In this document: positions 1 to 7,869 of the stretch, piece by piece
Layout of the letters: every line of letters starts with the position of its first letter
How positions within the stretch are numbered: the first letter of the stretch is position 1
Virus record (IMG/VR): IMGVR_UViG_3300044515_000008
Location: 1 to 54,654 of that record
DNA length: 54,654 nt
Strand: one strand, 5' to 3'
DNA from: a virus
Position numbers and translations under genes: made by a program
The notes under the pieces: generated by a model
The model's input: only the letters and a program-made list of their open reading frames with translations
Database searches by the model: none
What the model was told of the DNA's origin: nothing

Positions 1-164
1 GTCGTCTAGTGGATCACCCATGATCTTCGCGGCGGGGTACCCCCCCTACGTATCCGCCTGCCCGGTGGTGGCGTGATCGTTCGCGTCGAGCCGTGTGCAC
101 AGTGGACGGTGGCTATGCCCGCATTGCCTATGGGCTATGCCATTGGAGGCAAGGCGGCATCGGA
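1..164. other. Left end, no gene; candidate cos-proximal region
   Basis: No convincing ORF. It contains a perfect palindrome GGGGTACCCC (34-43) inside a G/C-run stretch. If the two window ends are joined, this stretch lies between the HNH nuclease gene and the small terminase gene, where cos sites commonly lie in phages with this gene order. The exact cut site cannot be read from one sequence; the assignment is inference. Confidence 0.3.
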
Positions 165-470
165 CTAAATGAATCTACGATTGTTCCATCCGTAGTTACA
201 CTTGGTGCACTCAACCTGGTAGTTGCTAGCCATGCTGCGACCGCCATGACGTAGCGGGGTGGCGTGGCCTAGCGTCTTCGTCTCGCCGCGTGTGAACTCG
301 TGTCCGCATGTTGCACAGTGTGTGGCTTGTGGAATCATGCGTGCTCTAATCCGTCTATGTTCTGTGCCGTAGCCCCGGGCAGTAGTGCCCCCCCGTTGGC
401 ACCCCGCACGGTGGCAGCGTGTGCCTACGTTGGTGAGTCTGTTGCATATGAGACATGGTCGCGTGGGCAT
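165..470 (-). CDS. HNH endonuclease (packaging-associated)
   Basis: 101 residues. Two Cys pairs (CLIC near residue 6, CATC near 52) and a C-terminal CTKCN form the zinc and HNH beta-beta-alpha scaffold; the catalytic stretch reads LGHATPLRHGG. Small HNH proteins encoded beside terminase in HK97-like phages assist cos cleavage with the terminase (family knowledge). Here it lies at the window end opposite the small terminase and points toward it if the ends are joined, so it probably opens the packaging operon. ATG start with a GAGG/CAGGG-type ribosome site upstream. Confidence 0.85.
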   Translation of the reverse strand: MPTRPCLICNRLTNVGTRCHRAGCQRGGTTARGYGTEHRRIRARMIPQATHCATCGHEFTRGETKTLGHATPLRHGGRSMASNYQVECTKCNYGWNNRRFI

Positions 471-556
471 GGCATCCCTGTATCCTCGTGCTCAATACTT
501 CGATCACTCATGTATCCACTGTGTACTCATGCACCTATGCCCCGTGTACATAAGGA

Positions 557-587
557 AAGGCCAGGCATGTTAACCATGCCTGGCCTT
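557..587. terminator. Bidirectional intrinsic terminator
   Basis: Perfect 13-bp inverted repeat (557-569 with 575-587) around the 5-nt loop TTAAC. Reading minus, the stem is followed by TTTCCTT; reading plus, by TTGTT. It separates the end of the early minus-strand operon (gene ending at 707) from the HNH gene at 165-470, so it likely insulates early from late transcription. Confidence 0.85.
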
Positions 588-706
588 GTTCCCGTTGGGC
601 TAACGATCTCTCCCCCGAGAGTGACGATCTCCCGCTGCTGGCCGTCCATTGTGTCCGGTGTCGCCACTGCGATATGGGCACACGTCCGGCAAGCAACGTC
701 ACCGTA
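588..706. other. Intergenic spacer
   Basis: The minus frame of the neighbouring 707 gene stays open beyond its TGA and looks partly protein-like (CRTC motif), but it has no good start and runs through the terminator. No other feature seen. Confidence 0.3.
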
Positions 707-1324
707 TCACGGGATAGGTGAGCAGCCTAAGGCGCGCGCGAGTGATTCCAATTCGGACGGTGGCCACACACGTTGGCACGCAAGGCATGTGCACCCGGTG
801 GTCGCGTCGAGGGTGAGCGCGGCGCGTTGGACCAGCTCACCGGTGGTGTCGGGCCGGAGCACGACGGCCGTCGAGCAGGCGGGGCAGCGTGCCGCGATAC
901 TCAATCGGCGTGGCGGGTTGAGTAGTTCACGGATGGCGTTCACGATGGATTGCACACCAATGACTAGTGCGCTCATGTCTGTAACTTGGCTATATACAGC
1001 GGCTTGTGCGGGCAGCATGCGGAGACTGTCCACAAGGGTGTGACCTGGTGTCCGCCATGATTGATCAATCTCGGTGTAGAGGTCCCATGCTGCTATGCAT
1101 AGTGTCGGCTTGCTACCGAACGCCGATGATCCACCGGCCCCCTTCTCTATGCCGTTGCCGGTGGCCTCTATCAATTGGTCGAGCAGTGGCGCACCTATGT
1201 GGATGCCGAGATACCCGCCGTCGTCGTCGCGTTGGGTCATGCTGCCCGGTGAGATCAGCACCGCTACCGCGCTCACGAGATCATCACGCAATTCGTGCAT
1301 GATGCGTGTCTCAATGGTGTTCAT
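707..1324 (-). CDS. Conserved small phage protein with C-terminal zinc ribbon
   Basis: 205 residues from the ATG at 1324, chosen because that ATG overlaps the TGA of the 35-residue ORF before it (ATGA); an upstream ATG at 1363 would overlap that ORF entirely. The N-terminal two thirds is helical without a recognised fold; the C-terminus has CPAC and CLAC pairs separated by about 30 residues, a zinc ribbon. Function not recognised. Last gene of the early operon before the terminator at 557-587. Confidence 0.6.
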   Translation of the reverse strand: MNTIETRIMHELRDDLVSAVAVLISPGSMTQRDDDGGYLGIHIGAPLLDQLIEATGNGIEKGAGGSSAFGSKPTLCIAAWDLYTEIDQSWRTPGHTLVDSLRMLPAQAAVYSQVTDMSALVIGVQSIVNAIRELLNPPRRLSIAARCPACSTAVVLRPDTTGELVQRAALTLDATTGCTCLACQRVWPPSELESLARALGCSPIP

Positions 1325-1428
1325 ACGCCGTTGATACCGAGCATATCGAGTAGCGTTGCGCAATCGGCTTTGTCGGTGGCCATTCGCTCGACCAATCGCA
1401 CCGCTTTAGATATGCCAACGTCAATCAC
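1321..1428 (-). CDS. 35-residue small ORF, coupled between two genes
   Basis: A GTG start at 1428 lies inside the end of the endonuclease VII gene (GTGATTGA) and its TGA overlaps the next gene's ATG (ATGA at 1321-1324). The peptide is amphipathic (ISKAVRLVERMA). The tight coupling on both sides is the main evidence that it is translated; function unknown. Confidence 0.5.
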   Translation of the reverse strand: MIDVGISKAVRLVERMATDKADCATLLDMLGINGV

Positions 1429-1915
1429 CGGGAATGGCTTCAACGCTGTTCGGTTCGCTAGCTCGTAATCGAAATGTCCGCTCATTAGTGATCAGAACCG
1501 TTCGTGCCGGTGGATTCAATAGGTATTCGGCGCCGCGTGCGAAGATCGCCGGATCATCGCGGTACAGCCCGAGAATGTCATTACACGTGCGGCACAGCAG
1601 GCCGCGTACCTCGTTCGTTTCGTGGTTGTGGTCAACCGACAATCGTCGTGTCTTTCCACTTCGACCACTTCGCGGCCCGCATATCGCACATACGCCGTTC
1701 TGCGCCGCGTAGATCTTCCAATAGTCGCCAGGCTCTAGCGCGTACACGGCTTGTACGCGCTTCTCATGCGCGGCGGCCCGTCGAGCGTGGATAACCGCCC
1801 GGTGATGAGTGGCGCACCGGGGGCCGGGGTGCGGAACCGGCCGTTTGGCGGTGATCCCGGATGTGAGGCAGTCCTTGCAAGCCGGTTGTGCCGCCTGAGT
1901 TGTCCGTGGGGGCAT
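1421..1915 (-). CDS. Recombination endonuclease VII-like nuclease
   Basis: 164 residues. The C-terminal half matches the T4 endonuclease VII family: two zinc Cys pairs (CAICG and CRTCN), the His-Me finger core LSVDHNHETNEVRGLLC, then LGLYRDDP. Such enzymes resolve branched DNA (Holliday and Y junctions), clearing replication intermediates before packaging. The N-terminal ~60 residues carry extra Cys/His (CKDC, CATHH) of unknown role. ATG start with GGAAGG seven bases upstream. Placed just downstream of the replication gene and origin-like region. Confidence 0.85.
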   Translation of the reverse strand: MPPRTTQAAQPACKDCLTSGITAKRPVPHPGPRCATHHRAVIHARRAAAHEKRVQAVYALEPGDYWKIYAAQNGVCAICGPRSGRSGKTRRLSVDHNHETNEVRGLLCRTCNDILGLYRDDPAIFARGAEYLLNPPARTVLITNERTFRLRASEPNSVEAIPGD

Positions 1916-1975
1916 TTTGGCGCCTTCCGAGGGTGGTTATACCGGGGAGGCACGAAAAGCGGCTTAGATTCAAGA

Positions 1976-2437
1976 TCAAAATGGTGGCGGTCCTGCCTCG
2001 ATGGCGACCACTCGGCCGCCGAGCAGGTCGGACACCGAAAACAACGCTTCCGATTCCGCCGCCGACGGTGGCGTGTCGCCTTGTGCGATCACTTCCCGCG
2101 TTGCCTTATCGATCATGTCTGTGATGAATGCCGCTTTGGATGCTTCAATGTCGGCAATGTCGGGGGATTGATTGCATCGATGCGTGGCGACCACTGCTGG
2201 TCGCCCGTACTTCTCATCGGTATTGATACGGCCCACGTTGCGATGACACGCGTAACCGGAATAGATTCCGTAGCTGAGTTTGCCGCCCAGTCGCGCGTTG
2301 ATTTCACCCATGATCGTGAGCGGCAATGGTTCAATCTTGTAAACGAGTCCTTCGTCTATGCCCGATAGGACTAGGCGTCCACAGGCAGGGCAGGGCCGAC
2401 CGCGCGGCCGTCGGGAGATCAGGTGAACGGCGCCCAT
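1976..2437 (-). CDS. Hypothetical protein with N-terminal Cys pair
   Basis: 153 residues from the ATG at 2437; the codon at 2440 is TTG. CPAC near residue 16 and scattered C/H (ACHRN, HRC) suggest zinc binding; the rest is mixed alpha/beta. First gene after the origin-like region 2490-2730, so it may be transcribed from a promoter in that AT-rich stretch. No family recognised. Confidence 0.55.
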   Translation of the reverse strand: MGAVHLISRRPRGRPCPACGRLVLSGIDEGLVYKIEPLPLTIMGEINARLGGKLSYGIYSGYACHRNVGRINTDEKYGRPAVVATHRCNQSPDIADIEASKAAFITDMIDKATREVIAQGDTPPSAAESEALFSVSDLLGGRVVAIEAGPPPF

Positions 2438-2489
2438 CAAAGATCAACTTCTCTCGGGGTCGGCGGGGGTCCGGTGTCGCATGGGGTCG

Positions 2490-2730
2490 GGTTTTTATAT
2501 AAGCGCCATCACACATATATGTATGTGTCTGTGTATATGAGTTAACAAATATAAATCAGGCACCAGACACCATTAGGCTCTCGGGGTGCCCGATGGTGAC
2601 CGGTTTTTGGTGTTGCGAAAAGTTCATTCACTAGGCTTTCTGCAACACCAAAAATCGGGCACCATCGGTCACCCGGGTCGGGTGCTCGATTGTGGCTTTC
2701 GGGACCCCGGACCGGACACCATCGCGGTCA
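2490..2730. other. Candidate replication origin: AT-rich stretch, iterons and 32-bp inverted repeat
   Basis: A strongly AT-rich stretch (about 2490-2555, with TATATAA and ACACATATATG) is followed by repeats of GACACCAT/GGCACCATCGGTCA type near 2566, 2585 (inverted), 2656 and 2714. Two arms (2585-2616 and 2642-2673) form a 32-bp inverted repeat with three mismatches; its inner 13 bp (TTTTTGGTGTTGC) is perfect and the spacer is 25 bp. It lies directly beside the primase-helicase gene. An origin recognised by that protein is the favoured reading; a promoter for the gene at 1976 may also lie here. Confidence 0.55.
2585..2673. repeat. 32-bp imperfect inverted repeat
   Basis: Arms 2585-2616 and 2642-2673, 29 of 32 positions matching, 25-bp spacer. 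The arms contain the iteron-like unit GGCACCATCGGTCA in opposite orientations. No run of T follows, so this is unlikely to be a simple terminator. Confidence 0.8.
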
Positions 2731-5286
2731 GTCGAAGCCGTGGTCGCCGTAGCGGTCCGGCCGTGGTGTCTCTTCGGTTTCGCCCGCCGGGCCGTCTTCG
2801 ATGACTAGTCGGTCGTAAAATCGGTACCCGTGGGACCGGCTTTGGGTGAGTCCGAACTTGCCAAGCATGGTCATTCCGAACCGCTTCGGATTGACGGGTA
2901 ATTCACCCTCACCTCTACACCATTTCTCGTATGCGGTGCGGGCAACCGCCGTTGCTACTTTCACGGCGTCCGTTGTGGACACGCGGCATCGCTCGTCGAA
3001 CCATCGCGCTACCGAGTCTTGCGAGTACGCGTATCCGACGGTTGCTGCCTTGACGGAATTCGGTTCCTGCAATCCGCCGGTGAAGTAGTTCACCGCGCCA
3101 CTGATGATCCATGCGAGGATTGCTGGTCCGTGATCACGGATGAACGTCTCTTGTAGACCAATGATGCGCCTCTCTTCGGGCACGATGTTTGAGAATCCGA
3201 TGATGCGTAGGCGTGCCCAAAACGCGGGTCCGCCGCTGGCGACGGTTGGTTGATCGTTGCCGACTAGCCATAGTTTGTGCGTGGGATCGAACGTGAAGTG
3301 ATCTTGCCTAATGAATCGTGCGGTGATCCTGTCGCCGCCGGTGAGGTGTTTTACCTTCGCTTCGTCGAAACGATCATCGATGTTCACTTCCGAGCAGAGG
3401 ACCATTCGGCACCCGGCTAGCCGCGCAATCTCTGTTTCGTGGCCGGGGAACTGTTTCACCATGAGAAAATCGTTGGGCGCGGTTGTCGCGTAGTCGCCCA
3501 ATATGCTCACGATGGATTCCAGGAATACACCCTTACCGTTGCGGCCGAGTCCGTAGGCGAACGGCAATGCGTGTTCGCCTACTATGCCGCTTGCCGAGTA
3601 TCCGGCTAGCCGTTGCAGGTAGGGAATCGTTTCCTCGTGTCCTGCGAACGTTTCGGCAATGAAGTTTCGCCACGGTGCGGGGTCCGCGTTGTAGTCGGGT
3701 GCGCAACTCGTCATCTTGGTATGCAGGTGGCTAGGGTCATGTGGGTGCACGTGGCCGGTTTTCAGGTCAACCATTCCTGCCGGGGTGTTCAGTTCATAGG
3801 GCCGGTTGTCCAGCTCGTCGACGGTCACAATCACGCGGGGGTCAGTGGACGCCTGCATAAGGATGGCGGTTGTCCCGCTTGCCGACAGTGAATAGTGCTT
3901 GTGTGCTATCGACTTTTTGTCGCCGTCGGTCAGTCCGCGTGCGACCATCTTTGCCGCTTCGCGTGCCGGTCCGCCTAGCGAGCTTGCCGCCCATTCCCAT
4001 TTAGTGCCGTGCCAACACAACCACCGTCCTTTTTCGGGGCAGTAACGAATGATGTGCCCGTATGTCTCAATGAGCAATTCGGCGTTGCCGTCATCGCTTG
4101 CCGCGTGCGTTGTGACCGTAGGTTCGTCCACAGTGGCCGTTGGCGGTGCGGCGGCCGTTGGTGTGGCGGTCACCGGCTGGTCGAGCCAACGCGCGTCTAG
4201 CGGTGTCGGCGGGCCGTCCACACCGCCCACGGTGCGCAACTCTGGCCGTAGCGGCGACCCGTAGCCCAGTGCGCGGAGCGCCGAGGCAGCACGTGCGAAG
4301 TCCCCCCCGTGGTTCAGAAACGCGTACGTGCGCCATTTTGAGAGCTGTTCGTTGTCGGGTAGGCCGGTCGAGGTTGACCACACGCATAGGTAGTCGCCGA
4401 TGTCGCCGCCGGTCACGGCCGATGTGCCGTCATGCTTGCCGGGTCGCCGCCAGAACGTTCGAACGCCGATCGTGCGTAGCCGGGTCCAGCCGTGCGTGTC
4501 GAGCACGTCGGCCCAGGTGGCGCGCGCGTTGTAATCCTCGCCGGGCATGACGTCACCGGGCCGCATGGTCGCCGGTCGTTCTAGGTCTGTGTCCGGGACG
4601 GGTGGCGGTAGCGGGACGGTGTCGAGGGTGCGCGCTATCGCGTGGATGAGGTCGCGCTCGTCGGCGGTGATCGTGGCGACGGTGGTTGGTGAGCCATTGA
4701 GGACTGTCCACGGTTCCCCGCTGGGGTGGACGGTGCCGTGCGACGGTGCGATGACGACGAAGCCGTGTTCCCCGCGTGTTTCCACGAGGGTGCGGCGCGC
4801 ACGGATGCCTTTGTCTGCCAGCGTCGCGGTCTCTTCGGGTGTTAGTTCGTCGTCGAGCGCTAGCCGCTGGCAGAGTTTGGTGTTGCCGCCGACGGGGCCG
4901 GTTGCTATGCGGTAGTAGAAGTGGAGGCCACCCGAGGGTGAGGTTTCGAGGTATCCGGCGGTGATGCGTGTCAGTAGGTCGGAGTGTCCTGCTGCTGCCA
5001 TTGCGTGGAAGAATCCGACGTGTACACGCTCGACGATTGCGCGGCCCTCGAATTCGAGCATTTCGAGGTTGCCCGATACGGCGCCGGTGACAACCCCTAT
5101 GCCCGGATGATCTTCGCTAAACCATTCCGCTAGTTGTTCGTCGGTGGCGGCCGTTGTCTGATAGGGTTTCCACTTGTAAGCCGTTGCGGCCCCCACTTCG
5201 GGGGATTTAGTGCCGTCGGCTTTCACCCGGATTATGCTCAATCCGGACGCTCGGAGCTCTAAAGCCACGTCGAGCATAGTTCCCAT
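2728..5286 (-). CDS. Primase-polymerase / SF3 helicase replication protein
   Basis: About 852 residues from the ATG at 5286 (GGTGG six bases upstream; a GTG at 5295 would add three). N-terminal archaeo-eukaryotic prim-pol domain (residues ~10-220) with LEMLEFEG and SPSGGLHFYY motifs; a middle region (WRTYAFLNHGGDFARAA) then a D5-N-like linker (~400-520); C-terminal superfamily 3 helicase with Walker A GLGRNGKG (~580), Walker B MVLCSEVN (~630) and motif C LWLVGNDQP (~673), as in P4-alpha/D5 proteins. One protein likely primes and unwinds; it sits next to the iteron/inverted-repeat region, its probable origin. Confidence 0.92.
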   Translation of the reverse strand: MGTMLDVALELRASGLSIIRVKADGTKSPEVGAATAYKWKPYQTTAATDEQLAEWFSEDHPGIGVVTGAVSGNLEMLEFEGRAIVERVHVGFFHAMAAAGHSDLLTRITAGYLETSPSGGLHFYYRIATGPVGGNTKLCQRLALDDELTPEETATLADKGIRARRTLVETRGEHGFVVIAPSHGTVHPSGEPWTVLNGSPTTVATITADERDLIHAIARTLDTVPLPPPVPDTDLERPATMRPGDVMPGEDYNARATWADVLDTHGWTRLRTIGVRTFWRRPGKHDGTSAVTGGDIGDYLCVWSTSTGLPDNEQLSKWRTYAFLNHGGDFARAASALRALGYGSPLRPELRTVGGVDGPPTPLDARWLDQPVTATPTAAAPPTATVDEPTVTTHAASDDGNAELLIETYGHIIRYCPEKGRWLCWHGTKWEWAASSLGGPAREAAKMVARGLTDGDKKSIAHKHYSLSASGTTAILMQASTDPRVIVTVDELDNRPYELNTPAGMVDLKTGHVHPHDPSHLHTKMTSCAPDYNADPAPWRNFIAETFAGHEETIPYLQRLAGYSASGIVGEHALPFAYGLGRNGKGVFLESIVSILGDYATTAPNDFLMVKQFPGHETEIARLAGCRMVLCSEVNIDDRFDEAKVKHLTGGDRITARFIRQDHFTFDPTHKLWLVGNDQPTVASGGPAFWARLRIIGFSNIVPEERRIIGLQETFIRDHGPAILAWIISGAVNYFTGGLQEPNSVKAATVGYAYSQDSVARWFDERCRVSTTDAVKVATAVARTAYEKWCRGEGELPVNPKRFGMTMLGKFGLTQSRSHGYRFYDRLVIEDGPAGETEETPRPDRYGDHGFD

Positions 5287-5306
5287 ATGATCCACCCAAC
5301 GGGTTT

Positions 5307-5350
5307 AATCCCCCGGCAAACTCTCTGCGATAAGAGCTTGCCGGGGGATT
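5307..5350. terminator. Strong hairpin, probable terminator/attenuator
   Basis: Perfect 13-bp stem (5307-5319 with 5338-5350), 18-nt loop. Plus reading is followed by GCTGTTTGTTT; minus reading has no T-run, so it may attenuate or protect mRNA between the SSB-like gene and the primase-helicase. Confidence 0.6.
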
Positions 5351-5359
5351 GCTGTTTGT

Positions 5360-6094
5360 TTACGGGGTTGGGTTTTCCACTCGCGCTAGCAATGCCTGCA
5401 CTTCGGGTGAGTCGGCAGGGTTGCTAGTTGCTGCTGCCATCCCGGGCTGCCCTTGCGGGAATGTCATGGTCGGGTGCGGTGCGGGAATGTCGTAAACGGC
5501 GCGTGCCGCCGCGAGCTGCTCGGCTGCCCCTACGGTGGGCGCCACCGTCGCCGGTACGGCCATAGCGGGAAGTGCGGCCGGTGCGGCAGGGGCCGTCTGG
5601 ACGGGCGGGGCAGGCATCGGGGCCGGTGCCGCTGGCGCCGGTGCGCCTTGCATGATCATGCCGGACGCTGGGGGAACGTACACGGCCGTGTAAAGCTTCT
5701 TTGGTGAACCGGCGCCGGTTTCCTCTTCGCCGATGAATTGAATGCCGAGTACCGCACCGACAAGGATATCGGTTGCGCCGGATGCGCGAACGGCGACGGC
5801 TAGCGCGCGCTGGGTTTCACTCGACGCCCGGATGTAGACGCCACGAATACCGTCGTCGTAGGCAATGAGCGGGTCACGCACGATTGTTTGCAGGTCAATG
5901 CGGACCTGGTAAATGGGCTGCGTCTTGAGATCATCCCAGTATTCGAGGTCGCCGAGCTTGCCGTCAGTGCGGAATTTCCGCGACTGCTGCTTGTCGTGAA
6001 TGGCAACAATAGTGCCTTGAACGAAGTCACCAATGGTGGCGAACTTAGCCGAGGCAACCCCGCTTCCCAGAATTAGGTCGCGTGCGTCTGACAT
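5360..6094 (-). CDS. Putative single-stranded DNA-binding (OB-fold-like) protein
   Basis: 244 residues. The first ~140 are beta-rich (VQGTIVAIHDKQQSRK, YQVRIDLQTIV, GIRGVYIRAS, LGIQFIGEEE), the pattern of an OB-fold SSB-like domain in phage replication modules; the last ~100 are Pro/Ala/Met-rich and likely disordered, ending in an acidic segment as in SSB tails. Immediately upstream of the primase-helicase. The role is inferred from fold pattern and position. ATG with AAAGG upstream. Confidence 0.6.
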   Translation of the reverse strand: MSDARDLILGSGVASAKFATIGDFVQGTIVAIHDKQQSRKFRTDGKLGDLEYWDDLKTQPIYQVRIDLQTIVRDPLIAYDDGIRGVYIRASSETQRALAVAVRASGATDILVGAVLGIQFIGEEETGAGSPKKLYTAVYVPPASGMIMQGAPAPAAPAPMPAPPVQTAPAAPAALPAMAVPATVAPTVGAAEQLAAARAVYDIPAPHPTMTFPQGQPGMAAATSNPADSPEVQALLARVENPTP

Positions 6095-6112
6095 TAGTGC
6101 CTTTCGATTGGG

Positions 6113-6430
6113 TCACGAGCCGACCGCCTGTGAGGTTCCGTCCCAACGGAATTCGCCGACCGGCCGGTGCATAGAGCAGCCAACGCAATACGTTGACCCG
6201 TAAAAGTGGGGATCACGCGCGTAGGTTTCGGAAATGGCTAGGGACATAGTGGTGACGGCGCCACACACCGTGTGTACATAAGACATCCGGAGTGGACGGA
6301 CATACTCCTTTGCGCGTTCCCCCTCGGAGAGCACTAGGTACACGTCCGCTTGCGGCGCCGGTTCGTCGTCATGCCCGCGCGTGAGTCGCGGATCTAACGG
6401 GTTGTCGGTGTGGTGCTCATGATCAGTCAT
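6113..6430 (-). CDS. Hypothetical small Cys-containing protein
   Basis: 105 residues; acidic, His-rich N-terminus and a C-terminal half with TVCGAV and YCVGCSM Cys spaced as a possible zinc site. Its ATG overlaps the stop of the next upstream gene (ATGA at 6427-6430), so they are translationally coupled. Function unknown. Confidence 0.55.
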   Translation of the reverse strand: MTDHEHHTDNPLDPRLTRGHDDEPAPQADVYLVLSEGERAKEYVRPLRMSYVHTVCGAVTTMSLAISETYARDPHFYGSTYCVGCSMHRPVGEFRWDGTSQAVGS

Positions 6431-6810
6431 GGAATCTCAACCTCGATGATCTTGGCGTTGGGCATCATTTCGCGAAGCTCCGCGAGCGGGTCACGGCCGA
6501 CGTACGCGCCGGACGGGAGAGCGGTCACCGTGTGCCGTTCGCCGTACTGTGTGGCGACCACTGCAAGCCATGCGGTCACTTCGGCTTCACTGGCAAAGTC
6601 GTCGGGTACGTCGACGTCGTCAAGCCACGGGTGTTGCCGGAGTAGTTCCGGCGCAACCACTTCGCACGCGCGTTTGAGCTGATGAGTGAAGTGGATTCCG
6701 CCGGTGACGAAGTCCACCACGTTGTGGACGCCACCCATTCGGTCGGGGGATACGAGTATCCCGGTGTACACGGACACCAGGTCACCAAGATGGAATGAGC
6801 GGCCGGTCAC
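6427..6810 (-). CDS. Hypothetical protein
   Basis: 127 residues from a GTG that overlaps the upstream stop (GTGA). N-terminal beta-rich FHLGDLVSVYTGIL followed by helical segments (HQLKRACEVVAPELLRQH); resembles small conserved actinophage proteins of unknown function. No catalytic motif seen. Confidence 0.6.
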   Translation of the reverse strand: MTGRSFHLGDLVSVYTGILVSPDRMGGVHNVVDFVTGGIHFTHQLKRACEVVAPELLRQHPWLDDVDVPDDFASEAEVTAWLAVVATQYGERHTVTALPSGAYVGRDPLAELREMMPNAKIIEVEIP

Positions 6811-7100
6811 GGTTCCCTTTCTGCGTTGCGGGCTTCTGTACGGCGTTCGCGTTCAAGTTTCAGCTTTTTTGCCGCACTGTTGCGGATCGATCGAACCGCG
6901 TGCAATGAGAATGAATCCTTGCGCTTAAGCGGTTTCCCGTCGGCGGCCCACCCCGCGTGGTTCATAGCGTCGGCCCAACCGTCGAGATAGCCCACTTCGT
7001 ACGAAACGGCAGACAGTCCCGGTTGGTCTAGCGTGACGTCTGCGATGGCCTGATATCCGGCATAAAGTTCATCGAAGGCGGCCGTCTTGGCTCGTTTCAT
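6807..7100 (-). CDS. Hypothetical protein (first copy of duplicated pair)
   Basis: 97 residues from the ATG at 7100, which overlaps the upstream TGA (ATGA). Helical (FDELYAGYQAIADV, GYLDGWADAMNHAG), with a Lys/Arg/Glu-rich tail (RERRTEARNAEREP) shared almost exactly with the gene at 7331-7504. Function unknown. Confidence 0.6.
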   Translation of the reverse strand: MKRAKTAAFDELYAGYQAIADVTLDQPGLSAVSYEVGYLDGWADAMNHAGWAADGKPLKRKDSFSLHAVRSIRNSAAKKLKLERERRTEARNAEREP

Positions 7101-7321
7101 AGGTTGTGTGCGCACGGTGGACAGACGCCACCGGCCCGGACTCGTTCGGATAGAGCAAGTGCATTGCGAGCGTCGTTTAGATCTTTTGACAAGCGCGACA
7201 CCGTGTTATTATTCTCCTCATATTCTTTAGCTATGTCGTCAATCAACAGTCCCGCGCGCACGTCAGCATTGAATAGTTTGCGCCTAAGCTTCTTAATCTT
7301 CTTATGATCGTGCTTGCACAT
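7097..7321 (-). CDS. Small coiled protein with C-terminal CPPC (duplicated tail)
   Basis: 74 residues: Lys-rich N-terminus with MCKHDHKK, a predicted helix (YEENNNTVSRLSKDLNDA), and a C-terminus VCPPCAHNL almost the same as in the 7501-7869 protein. The lone CxxC with the N-terminal Cys/His could bind zinc. Function unknown. Confidence 0.55.
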   Translation of the reverse strand: MCKHDHKKIKKLRRKLFNADVRAGLLIDDIAKEYEENNNTVSRLSKDLNDARNALALSERVRAGGVCPPCAHNL

Positions 7322-7330
7322 TGCGGCCGG

Positions 7331-7504
7331 TCACGGTTCCCTTTCTGCGTTGCGGGCTTCTGTACGTCCCTCACGGCGTTCGCGCCGGTTGGTGCGGTGC
7401 TTTGCCCGGCTGGTCGCCCCCGCGCGGCTGGCCCAGCAGTACAGCCGCCGCCAGCGGGTGTGTACGTCTTGCTCTTCGCCGGTGATGATGCGTCGGGGCT
7501 TCAT
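7331..7504 (-). CDS. Small basic protein (second copy of duplicated pair)
   Basis: 57 residues from the ATG at 7504 (ATGA overlap with the upstream stop). Very basic (RAKHRTNRRERREGR), consistent with nucleic-acid binding; the ends match the gene at 6807 while the centre is unrelated. Confidence 0.5.
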   Translation of the reverse strand: MKPRRIITGEEQDVHTRWRRLYCWASRAGATSRAKHRTNRRERREGRTEARNAEREP

Positions 7505-7869
7505 AGGTCGTGTGCGCATAGTGGACAGACGCCACCGGTTCGGACGCGTTCGGCTTCTGCGTGCTTGACGTTGACGTTGCCGTCAAAGAAGTCACCGTGC
7601 AGTCTGGTCACTTCGTCCGGGTCGACACCGGCCCGTAGGCCGATTGTGGTTAGTTCGGCGAACGCGTCGATCATCGCGTGACGTCCTGCGTTTAGATCCG
7701 TGCCCCAACCTTTAAGTACGCCTTCGTCCATCGCTTCGGCGCACCGTCGACAGTCCTTAACGAACTCGTCTTCGGTCTGCCACGCGTGCAAGCACTCGCC
7801 GCACACTTTGTACGTGTCGGGTGTGATCGGTTCGCGTTCGCCGTGGTACGCGCAATAGTCAGTCCCCAT
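7501..7869 (-). CDS. Hypothetical zinc-finger protein (duplicated tail)
   Basis: 122 residues from the ATG at 7869, which overlaps the end of the 59-residue gene upstream; a longer reading to 7998 would use out-of-frame-looking sequence. Three Cys clusters: YCAYHG, VCGECLHAW...CRRC, and C-terminal VCPLCAHDL. The middle is helical. Likely a double zinc finger; target unknown. Confidence 0.6.
   Translation of the reverse strand: MGTDYCAYHGEREPITPDTYKVCGECLHAWQTEDEFVKDCRRCAEAMDEGVLKGWGTDLNAGRHAMIDAFAELTTIGLRAGVDPDEVTRLHGDFFDGNVNVKHAEAERVRTGGVCPLCAHDL

Larger units (their letters stand above)
6799..7869 (-). repeat. Diverged tandem duplication of a two-gene segment
   Basis: A 44-bp perfect direct repeat (6799-6842 and 7323-7366) and a second ~54-bp repeat with six mismatches (starting near 7096 and 7500) occur in the same order. 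They cover the ends of the genes at 6807/7331 (both ending EARNAEREP) and of 7097/7501 (ending RVRAGGVCPPCAHNL and RVRTGGVCPLCAHDL). The central parts of the paired genes differ, so a duplication was followed by replacement or fast divergence. Confidence 0.8.

Noticed and set aside
588-709. Stop-codon readthrough extension of the 707 gene
   Set aside because: The in-frame continuation has a CRTC motif, but it runs through the terminator hairpin, and the zinc ribbon before the TGA already looks complete.
300-1043. 247-residue plus-strand ORF at the left end
   Set aside because: Overlaps the HNH gene, the 13-bp terminator and the 707 gene on the opposite strand; composition is antisense-like.
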